The notes under the pieces: model-generated
Told to the model about the DNA's origin: nothing
The model's database searches: none
Seen by the model: the letters and a program-made list of their open reading frames with translations, nothing else
Assembly (NCBI GenBank): GCA_902799075.1
Contig: CADBYZ010000008.1
Location: forward strand, 1-36,684
Length of the DNA: 36,684 bases
Origin: Oscillospiraceae bacterium
GTDB lineage: Bacteria; Bacillota; Clostridia; Oscillospirales; Oscillospiraceae
Direction of reading: 5' to 3'
Position numbers and translations under genes: made by a program
Shown here: positions 15,615-23,045 of the stretch, piece after piece
Position numbering within the stretch: the stretch's first letter is position 1
Layout of the letters: each line of letters starts with the position of its first letter

Positions 15615-15956
15615 TCAGTCTCCTTGCGGTCTGTTTTCCATGCCCCAGTCGCAGAGCTTGTCCAGCACTTCCATGAGCGAATGCCCGCGCTCTGTCAGCC
15701 GGTACTCCACCTTGGGCGGGATCTGCGGGTAGACCGTGCGAGAGATGAGCCCGTCCGCCTCCAGCTCCTTGAGATTCTGACTGAGGGTCTTGTCCGTCAC
15801 CCGCTTTAGGTAGCGCTGCATCTCGTTGAAGCGCACCGGCTCATACTCCATGAGGCAGTAGAGGATGACGGGCTTGTACTTGCCGGAAATCAGCGACAGG
15901 GTATAGCTGTAGCCGGTGGTGCTGAAATCCGCGTCCTGAATGCATTTATTGTCCAT
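15615..15956 (-). CDS. HxlR-family winged-helix transcriptional regulator
   Basis: A 113-residue protein typical of the HxlR family in size and sequence: LISGKYKPVILYCLMEYEPVRFNEMQR, then TDKTLSQNLKELEADGLISR (recognition helix) and the wing ending in YRLTERG. HxlR regulators such as YodB and HypR often sense electrophiles or disulfide stress through an N-terminal cysteine. Cys5 is present here in a similar place, so redox sensing is possible. The gene is divergent from a flavin reductase across a 113-base region holding an inverted repeat. The ATG follows GGAGG at 7 bases. It likely represses the flavin reductase gene and perhaps itself. Confidence 0.92.
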   Translation of the reverse strand: MDNKCIQDADFSTTGYSYTLSLISGKYKPVILYCLMEYEPVRFNEMQRYLKRVTDKTLSQNLKELEADGLISRTVYPQIPPKVEYRLTERGHSLMEVLDKLCDWGMENRPQGD

Positions 15957-15972
15957 AGCTTTCCTCCGGGAT

Positions 15973-15997
15973 AGTACCTTTCACCAAAGTGGGTACT
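15973..15997. promoter_or_regulatory. Probable HxlR operator
   Basis: AGTACC (15973-15978) and GGTACT (15992-15997) form an inverted repeat in a 25-base site. The GTAC-centred half-sites resemble known HxlR/YodB operators. The right half overlaps the -35 box of the flavin reductase promoter, which fits repression. Confidence 0.65.
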
Positions 15998-16025
15998 TGT
16001 GGATCCGATGGGCTTATGCTATCAT
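15997..16025 (+). promoter_or_regulatory. Flavin reductase promoter
   Basis: TTGTGG (15997-16002), a 17-base spacer and TATCAT (16020-16025) with a TGC extended -10. The -35 box abuts the HxlR-type inverted repeat. Confidence 0.65.
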
Positions 16026-16069
16026 ATCCACAGCAAAAATGCAACACTGTACGGAAAGGAAGCAAAGCA

Positions 16070-16651
16070 ATGAAAAAGAATCTCGGCGTTCAGCCCTATC
16101 TCTTCCCCATGCCCACCTACATGATCGGCACCTACAACGAGGACGACTCGGTGGACGTGATGATGATGGCCTGGGGCGGCATCTGCGACATGAAGATGGT
16201 GGCCCTGAACCTGGAGGAGGATCACAAGACGGTAGCCAATCTCAAAAACCGCATGGCCTTCACCCTCGCCATCCCCGGCACGGACACGCTGGTGGAGTCG
16301 GACTACCTCGGCCTGGTCTCGGCCAACAAGGACCCGGAGAAATTTGCCCACACCGGCCTGCACGCGTACAAGAGCGAGAACGTGGACGCCCCCGTCGTTG
16401 AGGAATACCCCCTGACCCTCGAGTGCAAGGTTGTCGAGATCCAGCAGCAGCCCTACGGCCTGCGCGTGCTGGGCGAGATCGTGAACGTCCTTGCGGATGA
16501 AAAGGTCCTGGACGAAAAGGGCAAGGTGGACGCCGGCGCTCTGCACGCCTTCACCTTCGACCAGATGCAAAACGGCTACTACGCCGTGGGCGAAAAGATC
16601 GGCATGGCCTGGAACGCAGGCGCCCCGATCGTGAAAAAGTTCAAGAAGTAA
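16070..16651 (+). CDS. Flavin reductase family protein (flavoredoxin-like)
   Basis: A 193-residue protein of the flavin-reductase-like FMN-binding split-barrel family. Typical features are the N-terminal PMPTYMIGTYNEDDSVDVMMMAW strand pair, the KNRMAFTLAIPG segment and the late FDQMQNGYYAVGEKIG segment. Such proteins bind FMN and reduce flavins or act in electron transfer. I chose ATG 16070, which has AAGGA at about 10 bases. The frame is open further upstream, but that part overlaps the promoter. It is divergent from and probably controlled by the HxlR regulator, a common pairing in Firmicutes for redox or electrophile responses. Confidence 0.88.
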   Translation: MKKNLGVQPYLFPMPTYMIGTYNEDDSVDVMMMAWGGICDMKMVALNLEEDHKTVANLKNRMAFTLAIPGTDTLVESDYLGLVSANKDPEKFAHTGLHAYKSENVDAPVVEEYPLTLECKVVEIQQQPYGLRVLGEIVNVLADEKVLDEKGKVDAGALHAFTFDQMQNGYYAVGEKIGMAWNAGAPIVKKFKK

Positions 16652-16663
16652 AACACCAAAAAG

Positions 16664-16691
16664 GACGCCGCCCGCGGGCAGCGTCTTTTTT
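16664..16691 (+). terminator. Terminator after the flavin reductase gene
   Basis: GACGC (16664-16668) pairs with GCGTC (16681-16685), with an inner GCCC/GGGC stem, followed by T6 (16686-16691). Confidence 0.88.
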
Positions 16692-16703
16692 GCTTTCATA
16701 TCT

Positions 16704-17390
16704 TCACTTTCCGCTTTCCTCACCGTCGATCACGCGGCTTCTCAAACCCATGACGGAGGAGATCGGGAGCGAGAAGCAGATGCCGCGCGCCTCCGAGTCC
16801 GGTCCCGCCTTTCGGCTGACCGCCTTCATGACGGCGGCCTTTTCGCTCTTGTGGGCGACGATGTAGACCATGTCCTTTTCGTCCGCAAAGCGCATGTTGT
16901 AAAACTTCTCCCCACGCATGCTGCCGGTGCCCTTGGCGTGCAGGACGGTGCCGCCGCCCGCGCCTGCCTCACGCGCCGCGTCCATGACGGTGTCGGCATA
17001 GCCCGCGTTGATGACCACCACAATGAGCTCGTATTCAAAATCCATCGACGGTGTACCTCCTGTGATTTCGCTGTCGGTCAGATAGGAAAGGGTCTGCCGC
17101 CCGGCCAGGGCCTTGATGGGGATGGCGGCGAGGATGCCGTTGCCGGGGATGTCCAGGTACAGAAGCTTTCGCGCCATCTGAAAAATCATGCGCTGCTGGG
17201 CCCCGGTGGCGACGGTCATGACGATGCGCTTTTCGGTGCTGGCAAGGCCGAAGCGCTTGAGGATCTCGCTGCCCGCCGTGCCGAGGGCCGGCTGGCTCAG
17301 GCCCACGATGGTCCCGGCGCTGGTAAAGACGCCCTCCAGGCGCGGTTCGGTTTCGCGGTCAACGACCGCAATCAGCTGATACAGTTCCAT
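16704..17390 (-). CDS. PII-like regulator with two PII-type domains, DUF1538 partner
   Basis: A 228-residue protein made of two PII (GlnB-like) ferredoxin folds. Domain 1 covers about residues 1-105 (ELYQLIAVV start). Domain 2 covers about 118-215 and carries the nucleotide-loop-like motif AGAGGGTVLHAKGTG and EKDMVYIVAH. PII proteins bind ATP/ADP and 2-oxoglutarate or other small molecules and control transporters. The start at ATG 17390 lies 2 bases after the DUF1538 stop, with GGGAG 11 bases upstream. An in-frame GTG at 17408 overlaps the upstream gene and is less likely. The tight pairing implies it regulates the DUF1538 protein. Confidence 0.82.
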   Translation of the reverse strand: MELYQLIAVVDRETEPRLEGVFTSAGTIVGLSQPALGTAGSEILKRFGLASTEKRIVMTVATGAQQRMIFQMARKLLYLDIPGNGILAAIPIKALAGRQTLSYLTDSEITGGTPSMDFEYELIVVVINAGYADTVMDAAREAGAGGGTVLHAKGTGSMRGEKFYNMRFADEKDMVYIVAHKSEKAAVMKAVSRKAGPDSEARGICFSLPISSVMGLRSRVIDGEESGK

Positions 17391-17392
17391 AG

Positions 17393-18910
17393 TCAGGCGA
17401 TCTCCCACAATTCGATGATCTCGTCCCCGCCCGCAAAGTGCTCTTCGCTCTTGCCGCGTGAGCGGAGCACGTACACCGCGCCCATGCCCTGCACGGTGAT
17501 GAGCGGCATCATCGCCACCATCGCAACAAGACCGAAGGCGTCGGTCATCACGTTGCCGCCCAGGGCGTTGGAGGCGCCCATGGCAAACAGAAGCATGAAG
17601 GTTGCCGTGAGCGGCCCCGAGGCCACGCCGCCGGAGTCAAAGGCGATGCCCGTGAAGGTGGGCGGGACAATAAAGCTCAGGGCCAGGGCCGCAGCGTAGC
17701 CCGGGACCAGAAAGTACAGGATGGGGATGCCGGTCAGCATGCGCAGGATCGCGAGCGCGTTGCCCGCCGCGACCGCGACGGAAAGGCTCAGCTCCATGGA
17801 TTTCTCGCTCACGGCCCCGGCGGTCAGGTCCTCCACCTGCTTTGTCAGCACATGCACAGCGGGCTCGGCCCGGATGATGAACCAGCCCATCAGCATGGAC
17901 AGCGGGACCATGAGCCAGCGTCCGCGGCTTTCGGCAATGAGCGCGCCGAGGCGCTCGCCCAGCGGGGAAAAGCCCACGTTCACGCCGGTCAGAAACAGCA
18001 CGAGGCCCGCGTAGGTGTACACGATGCCGATCATGATCTGCATAAAGGGCCCCCGATGCAGGCGCAGGCGCACGAGCTGGAAGAGCAGGAAGAAGACGAA
18101 GATCGGCAGCAGGGCCCGCGCCACCTCGCCGAGGTAGGCGGGGAAGGCGGCAAAGTAGCCGCCGCCCACGGCAACGGTCGTGGGGTAGGCGGGGACGGGG
18201 GAGGCCTCGGCACTGCCGCTGTCCACACGGAAGATGATGCTCAGCAGCATCACCGCGAGGATCGGCCCCACGGAGCAGAGGGCGACGAGACCGAAGCTGT
18301 CCTCCTTGGCCTTGTCGTCGCTGCGTATGGCAGAGACGCCGACGCCCAGCGCCATGATAAACGGCACGGTCATGGGCCCCGTGGTGACGCCGCCCGCGTC
18401 AAATGACAGCGGCAGCATGTCCGGGTCCACCAGAAAGGCAAGCGCGAACACCAGCGCGTAGAAAACCAGCAGCATGGTCCGAAGCGAGATCGCCAGCAGC
18501 ATGCGCAGCATCGCAAGGGCGAGGAACAGCCCCACACCGATGCCCACGGTGAGCAGGAGCACAGAATTCGGGATGGCCCGCACGTTGGAGGCCAGCACCT
18601 GCAGGTCGGGCTCGGCCAGGGTGATGGCGGTGCCGAGGGCAAAGCTTGTGAGCAGAATCACCCAGAGCTTGCGCGAGGCGGTCATGGCGCTGCCGATGTG
18701 CCCGCCGATGCGGGACATGGAAAGCTCCGCCCCCACGGAGAACATGCCCATGCCGAGGATCATATGTACCGCCCCCAGCAGGAAGGCCAGCATCAGGCCC
18801 GACGGGATGGGGACAAACAGAAAGCACACCGCCGCCACAATGGCGGTGATGGGCAGGATGGAGTTGATGGACTCCTGCAATTTTTCAAACAAGAGCTTCT
18901 TTTGCGTCAT
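17393..18910 (-). CDS. DUF1538 membrane protein, internally duplicated transporter-like
   Basis: A 505-residue polytopic protein of the DUF1538 family with about 12-14 hydrophobic helices. It is clearly two copies of one unit. Each half has an ILPI/LLPI helix, then a GAELSM.RIG or G.SPLGERLG loop, then an acidic-proline EPxxxVL segment, and ends with a DAGGVTTGPMT or DSGGVASGPLT motif. Such inverted or tandem repeats with conserved GGVxxGP loops suggest a transporter core; the substrate is unknown. I chose ATG 18910 (GGGAG at 6 bases) over the upstream TTG at 18931. It heads a two-gene operon with the PII-like regulator. Confidence 0.85.
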   Translation of the reverse strand: MTQKKLLFEKLQESINSILPITAIVAAVCFLFVPIPSGLMLAFLLGAVHMILGMGMFSVGAELSMSRIGGHIGSAMTASRKLWVILLTSFALGTAITLAEPDLQVLASNVRAIPNSVLLLTVGIGVGLFLALAMLRMLLAISLRTMLLVFYALVFALAFLVDPDMLPLSFDAGGVTTGPMTVPFIMALGVGVSAIRSDDKAKEDSFGLVALCSVGPILAVMLLSIIFRVDSGSAEASPVPAYPTTVAVGGGYFAAFPAYLGEVARALLPIFVFFLLFQLVRLRLHRGPFMQIMIGIVYTYAGLVLFLTGVNVGFSPLGERLGALIAESRGRWLMVPLSMLMGWFIIRAEPAVHVLTKQVEDLTAGAVSEKSMELSLSVAVAAGNALAILRMLTGIPILYFLVPGYAAALALSFIVPPTFTGIAFDSGGVASGPLTATFMLLFAMGASNALGGNVMTDAFGLVAMVAMMPLITVQGMGAVYVLRSRGKSEEHFAGGDEIIELWEIA

Positions 18911-18942
18911 GGAATACTCCCGGGAAAGCAAGAATTATACTG

Positions 18943-18971
18943 ATTATATCAAAGCGCGCACGGAAGGTAAA
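18943..18971 (-). promoter_or_regulatory. Promoter of the DUF1538-PII operon
   Basis: On the minus strand, TTTACC (18971-18966), a 17-base spacer and TATAAT (18948-18943). A second TATAAT (18939-18934) lies just downstream without a good -35. Confidence 0.6.
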
Positions 18972-19035
18972 TCCCCATTTTGCCTGTGTTCGCTTTTGTA
19001 TGAAATCTTTACAGCGCAGACAGCGCAAAAAAGAA

Positions 19036-19115
19036 TGTCATCCTTGGCGTCAGCGAAGGATCTTTCCCCTGATACATGCGGGAACATAAGATCCTTCGCT
19101 TCGCTCAGAATGACA
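19036..19115. repeat. 80-bp foldback repeat (TCATTCTGAGCGAAG-type)
   Basis: The left arm (19036-19064) and right arm (19088-19115) are imperfect reverse complements built on AAGATCCTTCGCT...AATGACA. The right arm, read in reverse, matches the single copy at 26988-27016. It is a dispersed palindromic element of a type common in bacterial genomes, lying between divergently placed transcription units. Confidence 0.75.
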
Positions 19116-19126
19116 AGTCCGGGGGA

Positions 19127-19282
19127 TTACCGCAGCTTCCTGCGCTGGGCGAGAAGCTTGCCGCCGTTTACGATGTTGAGCACCCCCGTTGTGACGCCGA
19201 AGAGAAGCGTCAGGATGCCGAGGGTCAAAGCCTGCGCGCCGGAGCGCGTCAGGCGCCTGTTGGTGTCTTCCAATGCACTCAT
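19127..19282 (-). CDS. 51-residue membrane peptide, function unknown
   Basis: A small reading frame: MSALEDTNRRLTRSGAQALT, then a hydrophobic stretch of about 20 residues (about 18-39) and a basic tail ending QRRKLR. AAAGGA lies 8 bases upstream of the ATG at 19282, and the codon use (GC-rich third positions) matches the neighbours. It lies 22 bases downstream of the PF06541 gene on the same strand, so it is probably co-transcribed. One transmembrane helix with a positive C-terminus is predicted by eye. I recognise no family. Confidence 0.65.
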   Translation of the reverse strand: MSALEDTNRRLTRSGAQALTLGILTLLFGVTTGVLNIVNGGKLLAQRRKLR

Positions 19283-19304
19283 GATGGTGATTCCTTTCTC
19301 CATA

Positions 19305-20252
19305 TTATTTTCGCAGCGGGCGCCGGTTCTGCAGCCGGGTCATGTCCCTGTCGATCTCCCGCTTGAGCTCCTTCATTTGAGCGGTCGCGGCGCTCTCGTC
19401 GTAGAGCAGGCCGATCAGTTCCTCCTGCTTTTCGATCACGCCGGATTTGAGCATGGCGGTGGGCTCGAGGCGCTGCGCAAGCTGATCCCTGCCCGCCTCC
19501 AGGCGCTGGCCCACCCCGGCGGCGCGCTGCTCGGCCTCACGGCGCAATCGCTCGGTCTCGAGACGTATGGCCTCCATGCGCTGTGCCACGCGCTCGGTGC
19601 GGTAGATGACCTCCGGGTAGGCGTCGGCGAAGCGGCGGTGGAAGACGGAGCGGTCACTGAGCAGCAGGCGCACCTCGCGGCTGATCTGCTCGGTGTTGTC
19701 GGCCTTGCTCTGTTCGACCCCGGTTTTCACAAGCTTGAGGATGAAGTGGGACATGATGAAGTCCGCCGTGATGAGGGCCGTCAAAACCGCCGCCAGCGTC
19801 TCGCGCGCATGAAGGGGGATGCGGGCAAAGATCTTATAGAGCAGCGGGTCGAACACATGCACGATGAGCACGCCGCCGAGGCCGAAGAGCACGAGGTTTC
19901 CGATCCACACGCGCCCATGCAGGTTCATGGGCTTTTTGCTGTAGTCCCACCAGCGGGCGTGAAAGCGTTTTTCCAGAATGTAGCTCGTCATGTATTCGAG
20001 CACCCCGCAGAGGATGAAGCAGATAGCGAAGGTGGCGAGATACCCCGACTCCACCGGGGCGAGGGCGTGGGTCCCCACGGTACACAGCACCGCCCCGAAG
20101 CCGTAGATGGGCAGCCACGGCCCGGTGAGAAAGCCGCGGTTTATGAAGCGGCCAAACTCAAAATATTTGAGCGTCACCTCCATGCACCACCCGGCGATGG
20201 AGAAGACAAAAAAGATGAGGACGAGATTGACGATATATTCCGTGGTATTCAT
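19305..20252 (-). CDS. PF06541 putative ABC-transporter permease, with C-terminal coiled coil
   Basis: A 315-residue protein. The N-terminal 190 residues contain about five hydrophobic helices with the family signatures SIAGWCMEVTLKYF, RGFLTGPWLPIYGFGAVL, and GVLEYMTSYILEKRFHARWWDYS, placing it in PF06541 (COG4905). The annotation 'ABC permease' is historical; no ATPase or binding protein gene is adjacent, and the true role is unknown. Residues about 205-305 form a charged Arg/Glu-rich coiled coil. The ATG at 20252 follows CGGAG at 6 bases. A 51-codon gene follows on the same strand. Confidence 0.82.
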   Translation of the reverse strand: MNTTEYIVNLVLIFFVFSIAGWCMEVTLKYFEFGRFINRGFLTGPWLPIYGFGAVLCTVGTHALAPVESGYLATFAICFILCGVLEYMTSYILEKRFHARWWDYSKKPMNLHGRVWIGNLVLFGLGGVLIVHVFDPLLYKIFARIPLHARETLAAVLTALITADFIMSHFILKLVKTGVEQSKADNTEQISREVRLLLSDRSVFHRRFADAYPEVIYRTERVAQRMEAIRLETERLRREAEQRAAGVGQRLEAGRDQLAQRLEPTAMLKSGVIEKQEELIGLLYDESAATAQMKELKREIDRDMTRLQNRRPLRK

Positions 20253-20297
20253 ATGTACTCCGATAAAAAGATGGTTTTTATTAAACCAAGACGGGAA

Positions 20298-20330
20298 CTG
20301 TCATGGCTTCATTGCACGAAGCCATGACAG
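20298..20330 (-). terminator. 13-bp perfect hairpin after the binding-protein gene
   Basis: CTGTCATGGCTTC (20298-20310) and its exact reverse complement (20318-20330) with a 7-base loop, 17 bases past the stop of the minus-strand binding-protein gene. The T-tract is poor (TTCCC), so it is either a weak terminator or an mRNA-stabilising stem. Confidence 0.55.
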
Positions 20331-20347
20331 AGCTGACATTGTAAGAT

Positions 20348-21154
20348 TCAGTGGCAGTTGAAGTAATCCACGGCTGTGCTGTCGGTGAGCACCACGTCGC
20401 ACTTGCCCTGGTAGAGGTACTCAAAGCACTCGGTGGTGCCGCCGGCAAGGCGCGTGATCTGGCCGAGGCGCTTGATGAGGCGCGGGTCGGTGTCCAGGGC
20501 GGCGCGGGCCTCCGGCGTGGAGGGCATGCACATCTTCCGCCCGCCGAGGCGCATCTTGTTCCACACGGCCGAGCCGTTTCGCGTGGCGATGACGATGTCG
20601 TTGTGGATGTAGGGGCCGTACTGGGTGTACTTGCCGGAGGCGGCCTCCTGGGGGTCGAGGGCGATGCCGCCCCAGGCCACGTCGATATTGCCGGAGGAGA
20701 GCTCCACGTACACGTTCTCTTTCTCGATCGGCTGCATCTTGAGCGTCCAGCCGAGCTTCTCGCACACGGCCATCGCAAGCTCCACATCGAGGCCCCAGTA
20801 CTCGCCGTTGGAGAGGTAGGAGAAGGGGAAGGAGTTGACATCGAGGCCGATGATGAGATCCTGCGGCTCGGGCGGGACGAGCTTTTCCAGGGCGTCGGCC
20901 TGTTTGGAGTAGTTGAGGGCGGCGCTTCCCAGCCACTTGACGGCGAGCTGGTCGACCCGCCCCTCGGCGGCCAGCACGCTCAGTGCCGCCGTGACGTAGA
21001 AGTAGAGGGGGTCATTGTTGCGAAAGGCGAGGGAATAGTCCTGCTGCACCAGCACCTGCACGGTGTCGATGCCGTAGCGGAACTTCGACCTGCCGCAGCC
21101 GCCCAGGGGCAGCAGCATGCACAGGACAAGCAAAATGCAAAGAAAGCGTTTCAT
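20348..21154 (-). CDS. Lipoprotein with circularly permuted solute-binding (SBP_bac_3-type) domain
   Basis: A 268-residue lipoprotein with lipobox L-G-G-C20. The segment order is unusual. Residues about 32-76 (DYSLAFRNNDPL ... AAEGRVDQLAVKWLG) match the C-terminal end of family 3 solute-binding proteins. The usual N-terminal part (IIGLDVNSFPFSYL, GLDVELAMAV, GNIDVAWGG) starts only at residue 99 and runs to CDVVLTDST at 252-260, after which the protein ends. The TPER-type arginine that binds the amino-acid carboxylate is replaced (LDPQEA). The ATG overlaps the stop of the serine hydrolase gene (ATGA) with GAGGAAG upstream. No permease or ATPase gene is near. A sensory or ligand-presenting role coupled to the hydrolase is inferred. 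Confidence 0.8.
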   Translation of the reverse strand: MKRFLCILLVLCMLLPLGGCGRSKFRYGIDTVQVLVQQDYSLAFRNNDPLYFYVTAALSVLAAEGRVDQLAVKWLGSAALNYSKQADALEKLVPPEPQDLIIGLDVNSFPFSYLSNGEYWGLDVELAMAVCEKLGWTLKMQPIEKENVYVELSSGNIDVAWGGIALDPQEAASGKYTQYGPYIHNDIVIATRNGSAVWNKMRLGGRKMCMPSTPEARAALDTDPRLIKRLGQITRLAGGTTECFEYLYQGKCDVVLTDSTAVDYFNCH

Positions 21155-22680
21155 TCGTCTTCCTCGTCGTGAAGCCATTGATCTTCGTCGAACGCCATCG
21201 GCTCGCTCTGCCGCGTCTGGGGCCGGATGGGGGCCTCGCTGCGGCGCTGTGCCGGGGCGGGAGCGGGACGGCTTGGACGCTGCGCCTGGGCGGGACGGCT
21301 CGGGCGCTGTGCCGGGGACTGTGCCCCGGCGCGGGGGCGGGCCTCGCTCGGCGCGGGCCTTGCCGCCGGTCGTTCGGGCTGTCTTGCCTGCTCGCGCTCC
21401 AGCGCTTCGCGGCGCATCTCCTCGGCAAAGCGGCGCTTGTAGGACTCGTAGCGCCTGCGCTCGTTTTCCTTGATGATGATGACGGAGCCGATGCCGCCCA
21501 GAATCGCCGCGATCAGCAAAATGAGCAGCACCTTGATGAGCGCGCGGTTGCCGCGCTCGTCCCGGTCGGGCGTCTTGGTCTGCAAAAGGGTCTCGGGGCC
21601 GTTCGGCCGGGAGGTATTCTGCTGCTGCACCCCCGGCTGGGCCGGGGCCTGTGTGTCAGCCTGCGGCTGCTCGGCGGCGAGGCGTTCGGCTTCCTCGGCG
21701 GCGAGACGCTCCTGCTCGGCCCGGGCCTGCTCGGCGCGGAAGGCTTCCAGCTCTGCGTCGAGGCCCAGGGCGTAGTCCTTGAACAGCACGCCGAGGTCCG
21801 CGATCACCTGCTCGGAGCCGCCCACGTTCTTGGTCATGACCGTAATGATGAAGGGGTTGGGGGTATAGATGATGCCGGTGGTGTGGTTCCAGTTGGAGTT
21901 TTCGTTGTCGATGTAGCTGCCGTACTTCTGCGCCACGTCGTATACATGCATCTCGTCGGGCAGGCGGAAGTAATGCCCCTGCTCGGCCTGGAGCAGATTG
22001 TCCAGCACCTTGGGGAAGCGGTCGGGGTCGTTATAGAGGGTCTCCATGACCTGGGTCATATAGCGGGGGGAGAAGTAGCAGTAGAGCATGTAGCGCTCGT
22101 CATACTTGTCGATGCGGGCGTACTGCTGCGCCTCCTTGCGCCAGATCTCGTCCCCGCCCTGGCCGTCGATGAGGAAGCGGCGCACGGCGTGGGCGTAGTC
22201 GTTGTTGGAGTTGACGAGGATGTAGCGGTAGACCGTATCGAGGTCCAGACCGCCGATCTGTGTATCTTCGCCGATCTGACCGTCGCGCAGGCGCTCGGAG
22301 AGGATCATCATCAGCGGCACCTTGTACATGCTGCCGGGGTAGAACCAGGTATCGGGATTGAGGAACCACTCGTCCCCCGTGGCGGTGTAGCAGAAGCCGA
22401 TGCCCACCCGGTCCTTGCCGATGCCCTTGCGCGTGAGGTAATCGTCCACCATTTTTTCGATGGCGGCGCTGTCGAGGAGGCTGCCCTCAAAAAACGGTGC
22501 CGCCGCCGGAGCGTTGTCTGCCGGTTCGGCCGGCGCCTGTTCCGCGGCAGACTCCGACGCCGTTGAAAACTCTGTTGAAAGATCTGTTGACAACTCCCCG
22601 GCAAAGGCGGGCGCAGCCAGCGCAAAGACAAGCGCCAGACACAAAAGCCCCGCTAAAGCATGTTTCCTCATACGATTCAT
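21151..22680 (-). CDS. Membrane-anchored serine hydrolase with cytoplasmic tail
   Basis: A 509-residue protein. A signal peptide (1-27, AAPAFA) leads into a low-complexity Ser/Thr/Ala linker, then a class-A beta-lactamase-type domain (about 65-305) with S117-M-Y-K120, S-N-N at 158-160 and an HTTG in the place of KTG. An Ala/Glu-rich coil and a Gln/Pro linker are followed by one transmembrane helix (about 381-403). The cytoplasmic tail of about 105 residues is rich in Arg, Pro and Ala repeats and ends acidic. ATG 22680 is favoured (GGAGGG at 9 bases) over the upstream frame extension. It is translationally coupled to the permuted binding lipoprotein. It is a paralogue in architecture of the protein at 6947-8554; the substrate is unknown. 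Confidence 0.8.
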   Translation of the reverse strand: MNRMRKHALAGLLCLALVFALAAPAFAGELSTDLSTEFSTASESAAEQAPAEPADNAPAAAPFFEGSLLDSAAIEKMVDDYLTRKGIGKDRVGIGFCYTATGDEWFLNPDTWFYPGSMYKVPLMMILSERLRDGQIGEDTQIGGLDLDTVYRYILVNSNNDYAHAVRRFLIDGQGGDEIWRKEAQQYARIDKYDERYMLYCYFSPRYMTQVMETLYNDPDRFPKVLDNLLQAEQGHYFRLPDEMHVYDVAQKYGSYIDNENSNWNHTTGIIYTPNPFIITVMTKNVGGSEQVIADLGVLFKDYALGLDAELEAFRAEQARAEQERLAAEEAERLAAEQPQADTQAPAQPGVQQQNTSRPNGPETLLQTKTPDRDERGNRALIKVLLILLIAAILGGIGSVIIIKENERRRYESYKRRFAEEMRREALEREQARQPERPAARPAPSEARPRAGAQSPAQRPSRPAQAQRPSRPAPAPAQRRSEAPIRPQTRQSEPMAFDEDQWLHDEEDE

Positions 22681-23045
22681 TCCCGAAAGCCCTCCCCAAC
22701 GCACGCGGATGTGCGTCAAATCTACTGTAAATTTTAGTATATCATATTATTCTCTGTTTTTGTACAGTAAAATTTAAAATTCCGCAAAGATAGAAAATTC
22801 CTTTTCTTTTGGCTCGGGGATGGTATAATGACTGTATCCAATCTGTATCCGTTCCGGAGACGGAACCTAACGTAACCCAACACAACAAAGCTTATCGTAA
22901 ATAAGGAAAGCCTAACGCAGCCTTAGCAGTAGGCATTGTGGAAATAGCGGAAAACCCGGCACGCGGATAAAAATGATCGCGAAGCGATACCTTCACTTTC
23001 CACTTTGCACTTTCCGAAAATCTCACACGAAGGGAGCATAATACC
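22681..23045. other. 365-base intergenic region with leader of the carbonic anhydrase gene
   Basis: The left part holds a possible minus-strand -10 (TATACT, 22741-22736) for the serine hydrolase, with only a weak -35. The right part would be a roughly 210-base leader of the carbonic anhydrase gene. It contains small hairpins: GTTCCG/CGGAAC near 22850-22865, GCCTA/TAGGC near 22909-22934, and GATCGC/GCGAT near 22975-22990. It also has a CTGTATCC direct repeat and a pyrimidine-rich tract of CACTTTCC/TTGCAC units near 22992-23017. I recognise no known riboswitch and no gene. Confidence 0.5.
22821..22829 (+). promoter_or_regulatory. Extended -10 promoter for the carbonic anhydrase operon
   Basis: TGG-TATAAT (22821-22829) is a good extended -10 box. 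The -35 region has no clear TTGACA. The start site would be near 22836. Confidence 0.5.

Noticed and set aside
20348-21154. Truncated or frameshifted ordinary solute-binding protein
   Set aside because: All segments of the fold are present once, in one open frame with a proper lipobox and coupled start. The order is permuted rather than truncated.
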